Assembly (NCBI RefSeq): GCF_016804325.1
Contig: NZ_CP043627.1
Span: 5,849,501-5,913,500 of the forward strand
From: Methylobacterium aquaticum
GTDB taxonomy: Bacteria > Pseudomonadota > Alphaproteobacteria > Rhizobiales > Beijerinckiaceae
Direction: 5' to 3'
DNA: 64,000 nt
Below are positions 50,808-59,499 of this stretch, piece by piece. The notes beneath the pieces are model-generated. The model was not told the DNA's origin. It was given only the letters and a program-made list of their open reading frames with translations, and made no database searches. The number at the start of each line of letters is the position of its first letter. Positions within the stretch are counted from its first letter, which is position 1. Both the position numbers and the translations under genes were made by a program.

Positions 50808-53417
50808 TCACGCCGCCGGGCGTACGAGCTTCAAGCGCCGCAGTTCATCCACGATCACCGGCCCTAGGCGTAGCGTGCCGATGTCCTCGATTCCCGCCAG
50901 CCACCTGCGCGCCGCATCAGGTGTAAGGTTGCTGTCGGGGAACTCCGGCTGGAGGGCCACCGCGGCGATCCGGGACAGGCCGAGCTCTATGAACGACCAG
51001 CCGGACTTGGTCGAGATACCCAACTCCAACGCCAACGGGAAATCGTAGACGTCGCCGATCAATCGTTCCTGCCCAGTCTCCCGAAGGACGATGATGAGTA
51101 TGTCAATGTACGCCTTGCCGAGCTGGACGAAGCGGAAGCGTACCTGGTCCTCGATGAGGTCGAACTCCCGGCGGACGACGTCGTCTACAACAATCTCGTC
51201 GGGGTCCCGGACCCTGCTAGCGGGGTTCTTCTCGCGAATGATCTTGTTGCGCTCGATCCGCTTCTCGTCGGATCTCCTTTGCCGCTTGACCGCCTTGGCG
51301 AGCATGACGGGATAGGGCAACCCGCACATCCAATCGACAGCGATGCCGGACACTAGGCCCGCGAAGTTGACGCTTCCCCCGTTCACCTCCCTGTGGATCC
51401 TAGAGAAGATCGAGCTGTACGACTTATAGGCTCCCTTCCCGAGCGGACTGACGGGTATTATCCGGCTCGTCTTCCCCTCCTCGACCTTCTTGAGCATGTT
51501 GTCGTACAGCCGACGCAGGCCGAAGGGATCGACGGTCCAGTTGGTCGCCAGCAGCGTCGCCGGAAGACCGATCCGCTCGTTGGCGGTGATGCTCGCCTCC
51601 GTCAGGCGGGTACGCAGCCCCTCGTCGAGGCTCCCGAGGGTACGTTCGACATACCCGCGGACCGCATTCCCAGCGGCCTTGGAGATCAGCAGCCCGGCGG
51701 CTGCCCTCACGCGCGGGGCGTCGTCGTCATTCGGCAACTCGGCAGGCATAACGCCACCTAACGCCCCAAGTAGGCGGTCCGGCACCTCCGAGGCCGTCCG
51801 AAAGAACGCGGACTGGACCTCGTAGCCGACGAACGCGTCGAGGGGCTTATCCGGCCAGTCCTCGTAGTCAACGAGGAACACGTTTCCCACGATGTCGGCG
51901 GACATGCGCCCGGCGCGCCCGGCGAAGTTCCACAGCGCCGCGGCAGCGAGCGGCTTCCTCGCGCCCCTGGTGGGTGTGTCGATGAACACATTCCGTGCTG
52001 GGAGGTTGATGCCCTCGAACAGCGTCGTCGTGCAGACGAGGAAATTCACGTGGCCGTCGCGGAAGGCGCCCTCAAGGGTCTCGCGAAGGAGCGTCGGCAT
52101 CTTGCCGTAATGGAATGCCACACCCTTACGGATCATCCCGGCGAGCGTGTAGTCGGGATGGATGTGCTTCCTCACGAAATCGGAGATCGTGGCCAGCGCG
52201 GGGTCGCTTCCGTCCGCAAGGTCGTGGGATAGTTGCCGCGCGACTTTCTCCGCTTCCGTTGGGCCAGTCGCGTAGACGAGGGATCCCCCTGTCGAGCCCA
52301 ACTCGAGTGCCGCGGCTGCCAGTCGGCTGTCCGGCACGTCGAAACCCCGCCCGCTCCGGTAGGTGCCGAGCCGCCGCGGACCGTCCGGGGTCAGCAGGTC
52401 CAGTTCGAGCGCGTTGCCGACTTCCGCCTTACTCAACTGGATCCTGTTCTGGAGAACGGAGGGAAGCTCGGAACGCGTCACGGTGAGATCGGGCGCACCG
52501 ATCGAGGCGCCGACCGCCTCGAAGCCGCGAGCACCCGGCGCGAGGAGCACGAGGCGGGTTGTCTCGCTTCGGCTAACCGCCTGCTCGACGCTGTCCTGGA
52601 GGATCATCCCCCGGGAGCCGTCCGAGAGGTTCTGAGCCTCGTCGACGACGACGAGGTCGAACGTCACGGCCGAGGCGGCGAGCAGCACCTGGAGGCGTTC
52701 CTGTGTCAGCACGAAGACTTGGCGGTCCGGGCCGGAGGGGTCCTGCGTCGGCACGGTGGTGATCCTGACGTCGGTCGCCTCGCCGAGGCGCCTCTGGATC
52801 TTCGCGCTCACCTCCGACAGGAGCGCCCGCGTGGGAGCGACGTAGACGGCGCGGAAGGAGGCCGCCCGTTCGACCTGCCGGCACAGGTGCTCGATGACGA
52901 GGAACGACTTGCCCGCCGACGTCGGCGCCGAGATGGCGATTGCCCGCGCTTCGGGCAGCTCGTCCCAGGCGTCCTTCTGAAAGTCAGTCAGGGGGATCCA
53001 CTGGTCGCCGACCTTGACGGTGTTCAGCTCGCGCGAAAGCGTCCAGCGGAGTGCGTCGAGGAACGAGGCCCCAGCCTCGGCACCCTCGCGCCTGACGCGG
53101 TCGAGCGCGGGGAAGTTGCCAAGGTCCGTCAGAATGCGGCGGCCGCGCTGGTACGCTCCCTCGTCGCCCCCGGCGACGATGAGCGAATTTAAGGCGATGG
53201 ATTGCGCCATGCGCCTGTAGGCGAAAACGTCCGTCTGCACGAAGACGCCCGCGCAGTAGAGGAGCTTGTGCAGGTCCTCGTCGGATGGCGGCTCCGTCAC
53301 GGTCTCGATCTCGGCGGCAATGGAACGGGCGGCGCCCGAGCTCTCCAGGCGCCACAAGATGTCCGAGAATGCCGCATGGCCCGCCATGCGGTCCGAGAGA
53401 TCCAGCGCAAAGCTCAT
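50808..53417 (-). CDS. hamB: Hachiman defence helicase HamB
   Basis: An 869-residue superfamily 2 DNA helicase. Motif I APTSAGKS (164-171), motif Ia-like VYVAPTRALL (191-200), DEAQ box (259-262), VCTTTLFEGINLPA (461-474) and motif VI AGRAGR (499-504) are all present. About 320 C-terminal residues follow the helicase core and include basic stretches. Its ATG overlaps the hamA stop by four bases, and the pair HamA-HamB (nuclease plus helicase) is the Hachiman anti-phage system, in which HamB monitors DNA and releases HamA to degrade DNA on infection. It lies in an integrase-bearing island, typical of defence genes. The assignment depends on the hamA partner. Confidence 0.88.
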   Translation of the reverse strand: MSFALDLSDRMAGHAAFSDILWRLESSGAARSIAAEIETVTEPPSDEDLHKLLYCAGVFVQTDVFAYRRMAQSIALNSLIVAGGDEGAYQRGRRILTDLGNFPALDRVRREGAEAGASFLDALRWTLSRELNTVKVGDQWIPLTDFQKDAWDELPEARAIAISAPTSAGKSFLVIEHLCRQVERAASFRAVYVAPTRALLSEVSAKIQRRLGEATDVRITTVPTQDPSGPDRQVFVLTQERLQVLLAASAVTFDLVVVDEAQNLSDGSRGMILQDSVEQAVSRSETTRLVLLAPGARGFEAVGASIGAPDLTVTRSELPSVLQNRIQLSKAEVGNALELDLLTPDGPRRLGTYRSGRGFDVPDSRLAAAALELGSTGGSLVYATGPTEAEKVARQLSHDLADGSDPALATISDFVRKHIHPDYTLAGMIRKGVAFHYGKMPTLLRETLEGAFRDGHVNFLVCTTTLFEGINLPARNVFIDTPTRGARKPLAAAALWNFAGRAGRMSADIVGNVFLVDYEDWPDKPLDAFVGYEVQSAFFRTASEVPDRLLGALGGVMPAELPNDDDAPRVRAAAGLLISKAAGNAVRGYVERTLGSLDEGLRTRLTEASITANERIGLPATLLATNWTVDPFGLRRLYDNMLKKVEEGKTSRIIPVSPLGKGAYKSYSSIFSRIHREVNGGSVNFAGLVSGIAVDWMCGLPYPVMLAKAVKRQRRSDEKRIERNKIIREKNPASRVRDPDEIVVDDVVRREFDLIEDQVRFRFVQLGKAYIDILIIVLRETGQERLIGDVYDFPLALELGISTKSGWSFIELGLSRIAAVALQPEFPDSNLTPDAARRWLAGIEDIGTLRLGPVIVDELRRLKLVRPAA

Positions 53418-54487
53418 GCCGGGTCGCCTCCCGCGCCCTCGTCGTCGTCGATCTCAAGGTCGTCGCCGTCCAGCGGGAACTCCCGTTCGGCCACGCCCAT
53501 CGCCGCGTAGAACGCCTTCCGCAGCTCGCGCACATCGGGCACTGCAACGAGGAGGACGATCGCCTTCGCGGGGTCTGCACCATGCTTCAGCAACTGCTTC
53601 CTCGCGGTAAGCCGAAGCTTGCCGTGGTCAGCGGCGTACCGTTCCGCAAAGTCGCGCTCGTGGATGTCGGGGGGCTGGTCATCGCGTATGCGCAGGCGCT
53701 TGCCGAAGTGCCCCGGTTCCGAATGGCAGATGATCCCCACGAACCGTTCCCTGCGCCGGAATTCGGGGTGACCGATTACGTCGAAATGGTCGAGTGCGCG
53801 CTGTCTTGCCTCGCCCTCAAGCGCGTCTAGGTTCCCGAGGTCTGCGACGATCTCGTACTCACGGAGATACTGGCGGCGGTCGCTTAGGAACTCGGCGGCC
53901 GACGCGGCGTAGGACGCTACGCCCCGCCGGCCCTCGCTCGCTAGCTTCGACTCCAGGAAGTAGACCGTCAGCGCGCCGTTCTCGAAAACCGCGTGGATGC
54001 CGTCGAGCCCGTGCACGGGCATGTTGGCCGCCGTCTTCAAGGACATCTTACTCGCCACCTGCGCGGCCCCGAGGTGCTCCTGCACCAGGCAGTAGGCCAG
54101 CACCTCGCCCAGTTCGCTCGCGCGCTCGGGATGGCGCGCGTTAAAGTCGATAAAGAGATCCCTGACAGCCCGGTAGCATCGCGCGACCGCCGTCATATCC
54201 GCTGCGATTTCACGGCGGAACCTCTCCTGCCTACGCCGGGGGAGTGCGTAGTACATACACTCCGACCAGAGTAGGTAGGCGAGGTCCTCCACCCTCGGCC
54301 TATCCTCGCCGAACCGGACGTGTAGCAAGCCCATCCGGGGGCCTTCCCAGGCCTCGTCATGGACCGCCCGAACGCAGCAGTTCACCACGCCATCGATTTT
54401 CGAAGGATTCAGCAGGGTCGCGAGCGCGCGAGCGAGGGCTTCCACCTCCTCATCGGGGCCGTCGCTATCCGATCCGCCGTTCGCCAT
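53414..54487 (-). CDS. hamA: Hachiman defence effector HamA (DUF1837)
   Basis: A 357-residue DUF1837 protein. The N-terminal half is helical; the putative PD-(D/E)xK nuclease residues are E128 (ELGEVL), D162 (HGLDGIHAVF) and E179-x-K181 (YFLESK). In Hachiman the effector is held by HamB and cleaves DNA when released. The C-terminal end is acidic (EIDDDEGAGGD). I use the ATG at 54487; a GTG at 54508 in the same frame would add seven residues. It is directly coupled to hamB. Function is known from family studies, the residue assignment is my reading. Confidence 0.87.
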   Translation of the reverse strand: MANGGSDSDGPDEEVEALARALATLLNPSKIDGVVNCCVRAVHDEAWEGPRMGLLHVRFGEDRPRVEDLAYLLWSECMYYALPRRRQERFRREIAADMTAVARCYRAVRDLFIDFNARHPERASELGEVLAYCLVQEHLGAAQVASKMSLKTAANMPVHGLDGIHAVFENGALTVYFLESKLASEGRRGVASYAASAAEFLSDRRQYLREYEIVADLGNLDALEGEARQRALDHFDVIGHPEFRRRERFVGIICHSEPGHFGKRLRIRDDQPPDIHERDFAERYAADHGKLRLTARKQLLKHGADPAKAIVLLVAVPDVRELRKAFYAAMGVAEREFPLDGDDLEIDDDEGAGGDPA

Positions 54488-55391
54488 CTTAGTTCGAAGC
54501 ACGGGCACCGGCGCTCGGATTTCCCGGGCGGCGGCGTGGCGAATATGATTTCGAATCGGTTGGCTGCATTGATTCGGCTCGTACGGAAGCGATCAACTAG
54601 AGCCGATGGTCGTCCTAATCGCAACCTGTGTGAGAGCGGCTTGTTGCTGCATACAAGAATTCATAGGGCGTTCGCGGGAGGCAGCGATCCCAACATACTT
54701 CCCGGGGCGCAGGATGGGCGACAAGTGAATGATCGACGGCGGTGTAGTTGCCAATGTCCCCGACTTGATCTTCATCTCGAAGGCAACGACCGTGCGCTAG
54801 CTGGACGCAACTGCTTAACCATGCGACTAGGTGCCCGCTACTTCTCAGATAAATTTGATCAGATGCAGCAAGATTCTTGCGGCTACCAAGGGCTGTATGA
54901 ACGACCGGCGGGTTTCGGGATTGGGTCGAACTTAGCTGAACGGAGAGGATGGGGGCAACTCCGCCATAGTAACAGCGGAACAAGCGTCCGCTTTCGGGAT
55001 TCGCACGGTCACGCGTGAATGATCTCGTTGGGTTGAAAGCGATGTAGCGCGGAACAGCATGAGGCAATCTGAAGGCGGTATCGAAATCGGTTGCTATTGT
55101 TAATCTAAGGTATTTATTTTGATGTAACATGCGCGCAGTGCTAGAGACTCATAAAGTTTGATCAAAACATTGACTTATCTCTTCTTTCGTGCAATATTGT
55201 TATTGTCGAAACCGGCCGGTGCATCGCATTCGCGCCGATTGATGCTAGCCAATGAGCCCTGTGATGATCAAAACACCACCCTCCCCTACCCAGCGTCGAT
55301 GGCGGCCGCAGCCCCGACAACGCGCACTCCGCTTCAACCTTTTCGCCAAGGCCCCCGCTCCGGGGGCCTTCTCCGTTTCAGGAGCACTCTG
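54488..55391. other. AT-rich stretch without a supported gene
   Basis: About 900 bases with much lower GC than the rest of the window, especially 54820-55230 (attgttaatctaaggtattt). Open frames on either strand are short, lack ribosome binding sites and have no recognisable composition. It contains the leader hairpin at 55348. It may hold promoters for hamAB (minus strand) and for the cassette that starts at 55392, or decayed DNA. Confidence 0.5.
55348..55370 (+). terminator. Leader hairpin or terminator directly upstream of a cassette gene
   Basis: A perfect ten-base-pair stem AAGGCCCCCG / CGGGGGCCTT with a three-base loop, followed by ctccgtttca and then GGAG seven bases before the ATG at 55392. 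It is placed inside the untranslated leader of the next gene, so it may be an attenuator, or the end of a short untranslated RNA. Confidence 0.6.
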
Positions 55392-56045
55392 ATGAGCGCC
55401 AAACCCGCTACCCAACTCGTCGCCGAAGTGCCGCTGCGGCCGATGACACCGGCGCTCGTGCTGTTTGGGCGCGATGATGCCGGCCGGCCCCGCGCCGCCT
55501 GGTTCGATGCCAGCGAAGCCAAGCTCGCAGCACATGCAGCCGAGGTGATGAACCTCCGAGTGGTGCAACTCGCCAACGACGAGCAGCGCGCCTTCGCCGA
55601 TCAGTTCACACATGGCCGGCTGTTCGGCAGCGGCCGCGCCTTCATCCCCTACATCCGGCGCGAGCTCTTCCCCCGCCTCCTCGAACTGGCCGGCGTGCAG
55701 GTGGATCCAGACGGCACGGACCTGGCTCCTGCCGCTGAGGATGGCCCGCCCGCGGCACCGCAAGAGCCGGAGCGTGGATCGCTGCCCCGCGCGACGTCGG
55801 CAGCCCCTCTGCCGCCCGCTCCGCCCGGACCCTTCGTCGGGCACAAGCTGCCTCGCGAGCGCGACGAGATCGGGCTGGGCAGCGTCGTCCTCGCCCACGA
55901 GGGGCCCGATGACCTTTGGTGGGAGGCGGAGGTGATCGGGATCAACGGCACCGTCCACTCGCTGCGCTGGCGCGACTACCCGACCGAGCCCACCATCCTG
56001 CGCCGCGCCGACGAACTCGCGCTGCTGCCGCCCGCTAAAGCCTAG
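55392..56045 (+). CDS. Hypothetical protein, plasmid-type cassette
   Basis: A 217-residue protein. The N-terminal part (about 1-85) has strand-helix alternation (MTPALVLFGRDDAGRPRAAWF and AKLAAHAAEVMNLRVVQLAN). A Pro-rich linker (about 120-150) precedes a C-terminal part (about 155-215) with SVVLAHEGPDDLWWEAEVIG and LRWRDYPTEPTILRRADEL, which resembles a small SH3/Tudor-like beta unit. GGAG seven bases upstream of the ATG supports this start. It is followed at 101 bases by a DUF3768 gene. Such genes are common on alphaproteobacterial plasmids and islands; no function is known to me. Confidence 0.75.
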   Translation: MSAKPATQLVAEVPLRPMTPALVLFGRDDAGRPRAAWFDASEAKLAAHAAEVMNLRVVQLANDEQRAFADQFTHGRLFGSGRAFIPYIRRELFPRLLELAGVQVDPDGTDLAPAAEDGPPAAPQEPERGSLPRATSAAPLPPAPPGPFVGHKLPRERDEIGLGSVVLAHEGPDDLWWEAEVIGINGTVHSLRWRDYPTEPTILRRADELALLPPAKA

Positions 56046-56146
56046 CCGTTCCGCGCCCCCACCCGAGCCACACAGGTTGGCTCGGGTGTCCAGCGGCCGG
56101 CCGCCCGGCGCCGCCGCTTACCCTCCTTCCGACATTCGAGGCTCCT

Positions 56147-56485
56147 ATGCTGACCACCGTCCTCGACGTGGATCGCACCCGCGCGCTCAACGACATCCTC
56201 CGCCGCTCCCTCTCGGGCGGCCTGCTGATGCTGACCGCCGGCGTCATCGCCCTCGGCCGCGAGCGCCAGCAGACCATTCTCGACGCCATCGCCGCCTTCG
56301 ACGACTTCACGCCCGACAACGATCCCCGCGGCGAACACGACTTCGGTGCACTCGAGGTCGCGGGCGAGCGAGTGTTCTTCAAGATCGACTACTACGACCG
56401 CGCGATGACGGGGCACTCCCCGGATCCGGCCGACAGCAGCATCACGACGCGGATGCTGACCGTCATGCTGGCCGGGGAGTACTGA
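56147..56485 (+). CDS. DUF3768 family protein
   Basis: A 112-residue protein with the DUF3768 pattern: RTRALNDILRRSLSGGLLML, then LGRERQQTILDAIAAFDDFT, DNDPRGEHDFGALEVAGERV and FFKIDYYDRAMTGHSPDPAD. Family members are short, soluble and found mostly on alphaproteobacterial plasmids and islands; their role is unknown. The next gene begins one base after its stop, so the two are probably co-translated. Confidence 0.85.
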   Translation: MLTTVLDVDRTRALNDILRRSLSGGLLMLTAGVIALGRERQQTILDAIAAFDDFTPDNDPRGEHDFGALEVAGERVFFKIDYYDRAMTGHSPDPADSSITTRMLTVMLAGEY

Positions 56486-56486
56486 C

Positions 56487-56876
56487 GTGGCTGGGCGCAG
56501 ATTGCCGGCCTCGGCCGTCCCCACTCCCGGGCCATGGTTGGTGCGCGGCGCGGCCGAACCGGGCGCATCGCCCGCGCAAACCATGCTCAGGGTCGAGCCG
56601 GCGGCCGAGGACCGCCCGGGTGGCTGGCCCTACTTCATCCGGCGGGATGCACCTGTCGAGCCCGGCGGCTCCCACTTGCACATCGCCACCGGCATCCAGC
56701 GGCTCGCCGATGCCCAGCTCCTCGCCGCTACGCCGGATCTCGCGGACCGGTTGCTCGCGCTGCTCACGGCGCCCGCACTCCGATCGCGCGACCTCGACGC
56801 CCGGACCCGCGCGGCGATCGATGCAGCTTGGGCGCTCCTCGTCCGAGTTGCCCCTCAGCTGGAGATCAACGCGTGA
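56487..56876 (+). CDS. Hypothetical protein following DUF3768
   Basis: A 129-residue protein with a GTG start one base after the DUF3768 stop. It has a strand-rich first half (PGPWLVRGAAEPGASPAQTM, GGWPYFIRRDAPVEPGGSHL) and a helical second half with ADAQLLAATPDLADRLLALL, similar to the ...NARLIAAAPDLL... motif of small phage and plasmid proteins. Function unknown; linked to DUF3768 by position. Confidence 0.7.
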   Translation: MAGRRLPASAVPTPGPWLVRGAAEPGASPAQTMLRVEPAAEDRPGGWPYFIRRDAPVEPGGSHLHIATGIQRLADAQLLAATPDLADRLLALLTAPALRSRDLDARTRAAIDAAWALLVRVAPQLEINA

Positions 56877-56926
56877 GGCGCCCCATGCGCCTGACGCAAC
56901 CAGCCTCCTCGACCCGGTGTCGAGGT

Positions 56927-57193
56927 TCACCCGGACTTCGCACGCCGCCCGGCCCGCAACGGCATCGGCGGCTCGGCCCCGGCTTCGGGTTCGATGAACA
57001 GAGCTGCAACCGGCACGGCGAGGGCAACCGCCATCGCCTCCAGCGTCGAGATCGTCACGTTCTCCGAGCCGCGCTCGACCCGCCCGACATAGGCGCGGTC
57101 GATGCCGGCCGCGAGCGCCAGTCGCTCCTGCGAGAGGCCCTTGGCGACGCGCAGCCGCCGCAGATTCCAGCCGATGAGTGCTCGCGCCTCCAT
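56927..57193 (-). CDS. XRE-family transcriptional regulator
   Basis: An 88-residue HTH_3 protein: WNLRRLRVAKGLSQERLALA (about 9-28), AGIDRAYVGRVERGSENVTI with the recognition helix, and VTISTLEAMAVALAVPVAALF. It is a typical single-domain XRE repressor such as those of plasmids and islands. The ATG at 57193 is preferred over upstream in-frame starts because the conserved domain begins there. It is divergent from the membrane coiled-coil gene at 57303, with 109 bases between, and could regulate it and itself. Confidence 0.88.
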   Translation of the reverse strand: MEARALIGWNLRRLRVAKGLSQERLALAAGIDRAYVGRVERGSENVTISTLEAMAVALAVPVAALFIEPEAGAEPPMPLRAGRRAKSG

Positions 57194-57302
57194 GGCGCGA
57201 GAGAGCCAGTCCGCGGCTTGACAATCGACGGACCAACAGTCCCACATTCCGATCATAAGGGCTCGGCCACAGGCCGTTGGCCCGCTCCACGGAACCTCCG
57301 CC

Positions 57303-59264
57303 ATGCTGCTGTCCGCCTCTGGAGCCTATTTCTTCGTCGCCTTGATCGCCGCCGCGGTGAGCTACGTCGTGGCGCACCGGAAGGGCCTCAACGCCGTCGC
57401 CTGGGCGTGGGCCTCGCTGTTGTTGCTCGTCCCCGCGGCGATCCTGCCGTTCGTGCCCTCACGGCAGAGGCCGGAGCGGTCGAGTGGCATCCTGGATGAG
57501 ACTTGGCAGGCCCTTCTTGCCTACGATCCCGACATCAAGGCCGCCGCGGGGCAGCTCGCTCCCTACGGCGCACCTGCCCTCGACGAACTGCGGCGGGCTT
57601 GGGCGGCGGTGCCCGACAAAGGGGCGTTGCCGTCGATGGTCTCAGCCATCGAGACACGATGGTCGGGCTACACGGCCGCAGGTCTGATGTACCTCGAGAC
57701 TCAGGATGGGGTTGCGGTGCTGCGGGACGCAGCGGGACATTATCACGTCGGCGAGCGTCAGACCGGCGACCTCCGCACGGCGCGCCTTATCGCCTCAGCC
57801 AGCGCGCGGCGGGCACGCACATCCTTGGTGGCTGGCATCATCGTCGGAGTTGCGGTCCTGGCCGCCACGCTGACCGATGCCGGCCCGGCGCGTGCCCAAC
57901 TCAGCGCAACCGGGATGACGGTACCGAGTTGCGAGACCTACGATCGCGAGCGTCCGCGCGGTGGTGCTTTGGAGCAGCTGTCCGATCTGTTCGGCCTGTC
58001 GATCTACCGCTGGGGCGACGCCGAGTACGGCCGCTATCGGGCCTTACTGCTGGACTGCAAGCGCGCGCTTCCAGGCTTCCGCGAGGATATGACACTGCGC
58101 GATTGGGCAACTGCCGTCGAGAGCAGCGTCGCCACCCTGAAGACCTACAGCGGCTACGTGAACCGATTCGGCGAGCCGATGGGCCGGCAGAGCGGATCTC
58201 GACCCCGTCCGGGCGAGGTGCACTACACCCGTGCCTTCGAGACGCTGTCCTGCGACCGCCTCACCGAGGCGACGATCAACGCTTGGACGCGCGGTGGGCC
58301 GGCTGATGCGTCTTCGGCCGCACCGTTTTCGGTGCCTCTGGCGGCATGGCGCTACGAGGTCTGGCGCGCCTTCGAGAACCGCGTGCTGGCTTGCGGCAAG
58401 CGGTCCGGTTCGCCGGTCGAAGCCGACGAGAGCTGGATGCGCGTCGTCGTCTCGCAACAGGAGGCGGGGAATGCCGCTGCGATCCGGCAGGCGCAGCAGG
58501 AGGAGGCCGCTGGCGCAGCACGGCTTGCCGGCATTCTGAGTCGGGCTGCCGAGGCCGAGAACTCAACCTCGGCCGACGAGATCGCTGGCAAGCTCAAAGC
58601 CGTCGATGCTCTCGCGGCGGGGCTGAAGCTCGCCCCTGCCGAAGCCGCGCAGGTTGCGGCGGCACGCGAGCGGATAGGCGCGCGAATGCGGGCAGCCCGA
58701 GTGGCCGAAGCCGAAGCCTGGGAGCGGGATCGCCCGGCTCGGCAGACACGAGCCCAGCAGCAAGAAGACGAACTGGCGGGCCTGCAACGTCAGAATCGCG
58801 AGCGTGATGATGCGGCAACGGCCGAGCGTGAACGAAACGCCCGAATCGAGGCAGAACGGCAGGCTGGGACCCGGTCGCAAGCCGAGCTGCAGGCGGCGGA
58901 GGCGGTAGCGCAACAGCAACGCGACGCAGCTCAGCGCGCCGCCGACCGGGCGGCGCAGGAGCGAGCCGCGGCCGAGACCTCGGCTCGCCTCCGGCGCGAG
59001 GAGGAGACGGCGCTGGCGCGTGATCCGTGCAACAGGGTCGAAGTGCGCCGGCAGTTGATGGAGGCCGCCAATGCGATGGACCGCGCACGCTTTGGGGGGC
59101 ACAAGCTGCTCGATTTGACACGTGGGCTTACGAATTCGGGGCAACCGGATGCAGTACGTTCGTGCGTGTTCGAGGCCGAGTGGTCCTCGTGTCAGCGTGG
59201 ATTGGTAACGATCACAGTTCGTAAAAATTCGTTCGGTTATAACCTCATCGAAATCCACCCGTGA
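57303..59264 (+). CDS. Large membrane protein with a long coiled coil, function unknown
   Basis: A 653-residue protein. Two hydrophobic helices at the N-terminus (about 5-25 and 33-53), a soluble region, then a third hydrophobic segment (about 180-200, SLVAGIIVGVAVLAATLTDA). The middle (about 205-385) has conserved-looking cysteines (CETYD, LLDCKR, LSCDRL, LACGKR). From about 395 to 585 it is a long Ala/Arg/Glu/Gln-rich coiled coil. The C-terminal 65 residues hold two more cysteines and a short beta-rich end. I do not recognise the family. It is divergent from an XRE regulator. Confidence 0.7.
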   Translation: MLLSASGAYFFVALIAAAVSYVVAHRKGLNAVAWAWASLLLLVPAAILPFVPSRQRPERSSGILDETWQALLAYDPDIKAAAGQLAPYGAPALDELRRAWAAVPDKGALPSMVSAIETRWSGYTAAGLMYLETQDGVAVLRDAAGHYHVGERQTGDLRTARLIASASARRARTSLVAGIIVGVAVLAATLTDAGPARAQLSATGMTVPSCETYDRERPRGGALEQLSDLFGLSIYRWGDAEYGRYRALLLDCKRALPGFREDMTLRDWATAVESSVATLKTYSGYVNRFGEPMGRQSGSRPRPGEVHYTRAFETLSCDRLTEATINAWTRGGPADASSAAPFSVPLAAWRYEVWRAFENRVLACGKRSGSPVEADESWMRVVVSQQEAGNAAAIRQAQQEEAAGAARLAGILSRAAEAENSTSADEIAGKLKAVDALAAGLKLAPAEAAQVAAARERIGARMRAARVAEAEAWERDRPARQTRAQQQEDELAGLQRQNRERDDAATAERERNARIEAERQAGTRSQAELQAAEAVAQQQRDAAQRAADRAAQERAAAETSARLRREEETALARDPCNRVEVRRQLMEAANAMDRARFGGHKLLDLTRGLTNSGQPDAVRSCVFEAEWSSCQRGLVTITVRKNSFGYNLIEIHP

Positions 59265-59499
59265 CCGAAGGATGTGACTGGCTTTCTGGTACAAGAAGGC
59301 CAGCTGCACCCCAATTTTGATCCTAGCTGGTGCAGCGCAATACATCCCCCTGTGGAAATGGCGCTCGTATCATCGTCATCTTTCGTCGGCGATTACTGAC
59401 AGTAACTGTTTGTTTACGAATGAGCTATCGGTCGCACTGCCGGCCAAGTTAAAGCGTATTTCGGAATTGAATCGCGAGAACCTCTTCTGGTTTAATAGA

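Noticed and set aside
50551..50811. Possible 86-residue minus-strand gene next to hamB
   Set aside because: Cys/His/Ser-rich translation without known pattern and no ribosome binding site; considered a transposase remnant but no transposase motif was found.
54615..55130. 171-codon minus-strand open frame in the AT-rich gap
   Set aside because: Composition unlike any protein family, no ribosome binding site, and interrupted frames around it; treated as non-coding.
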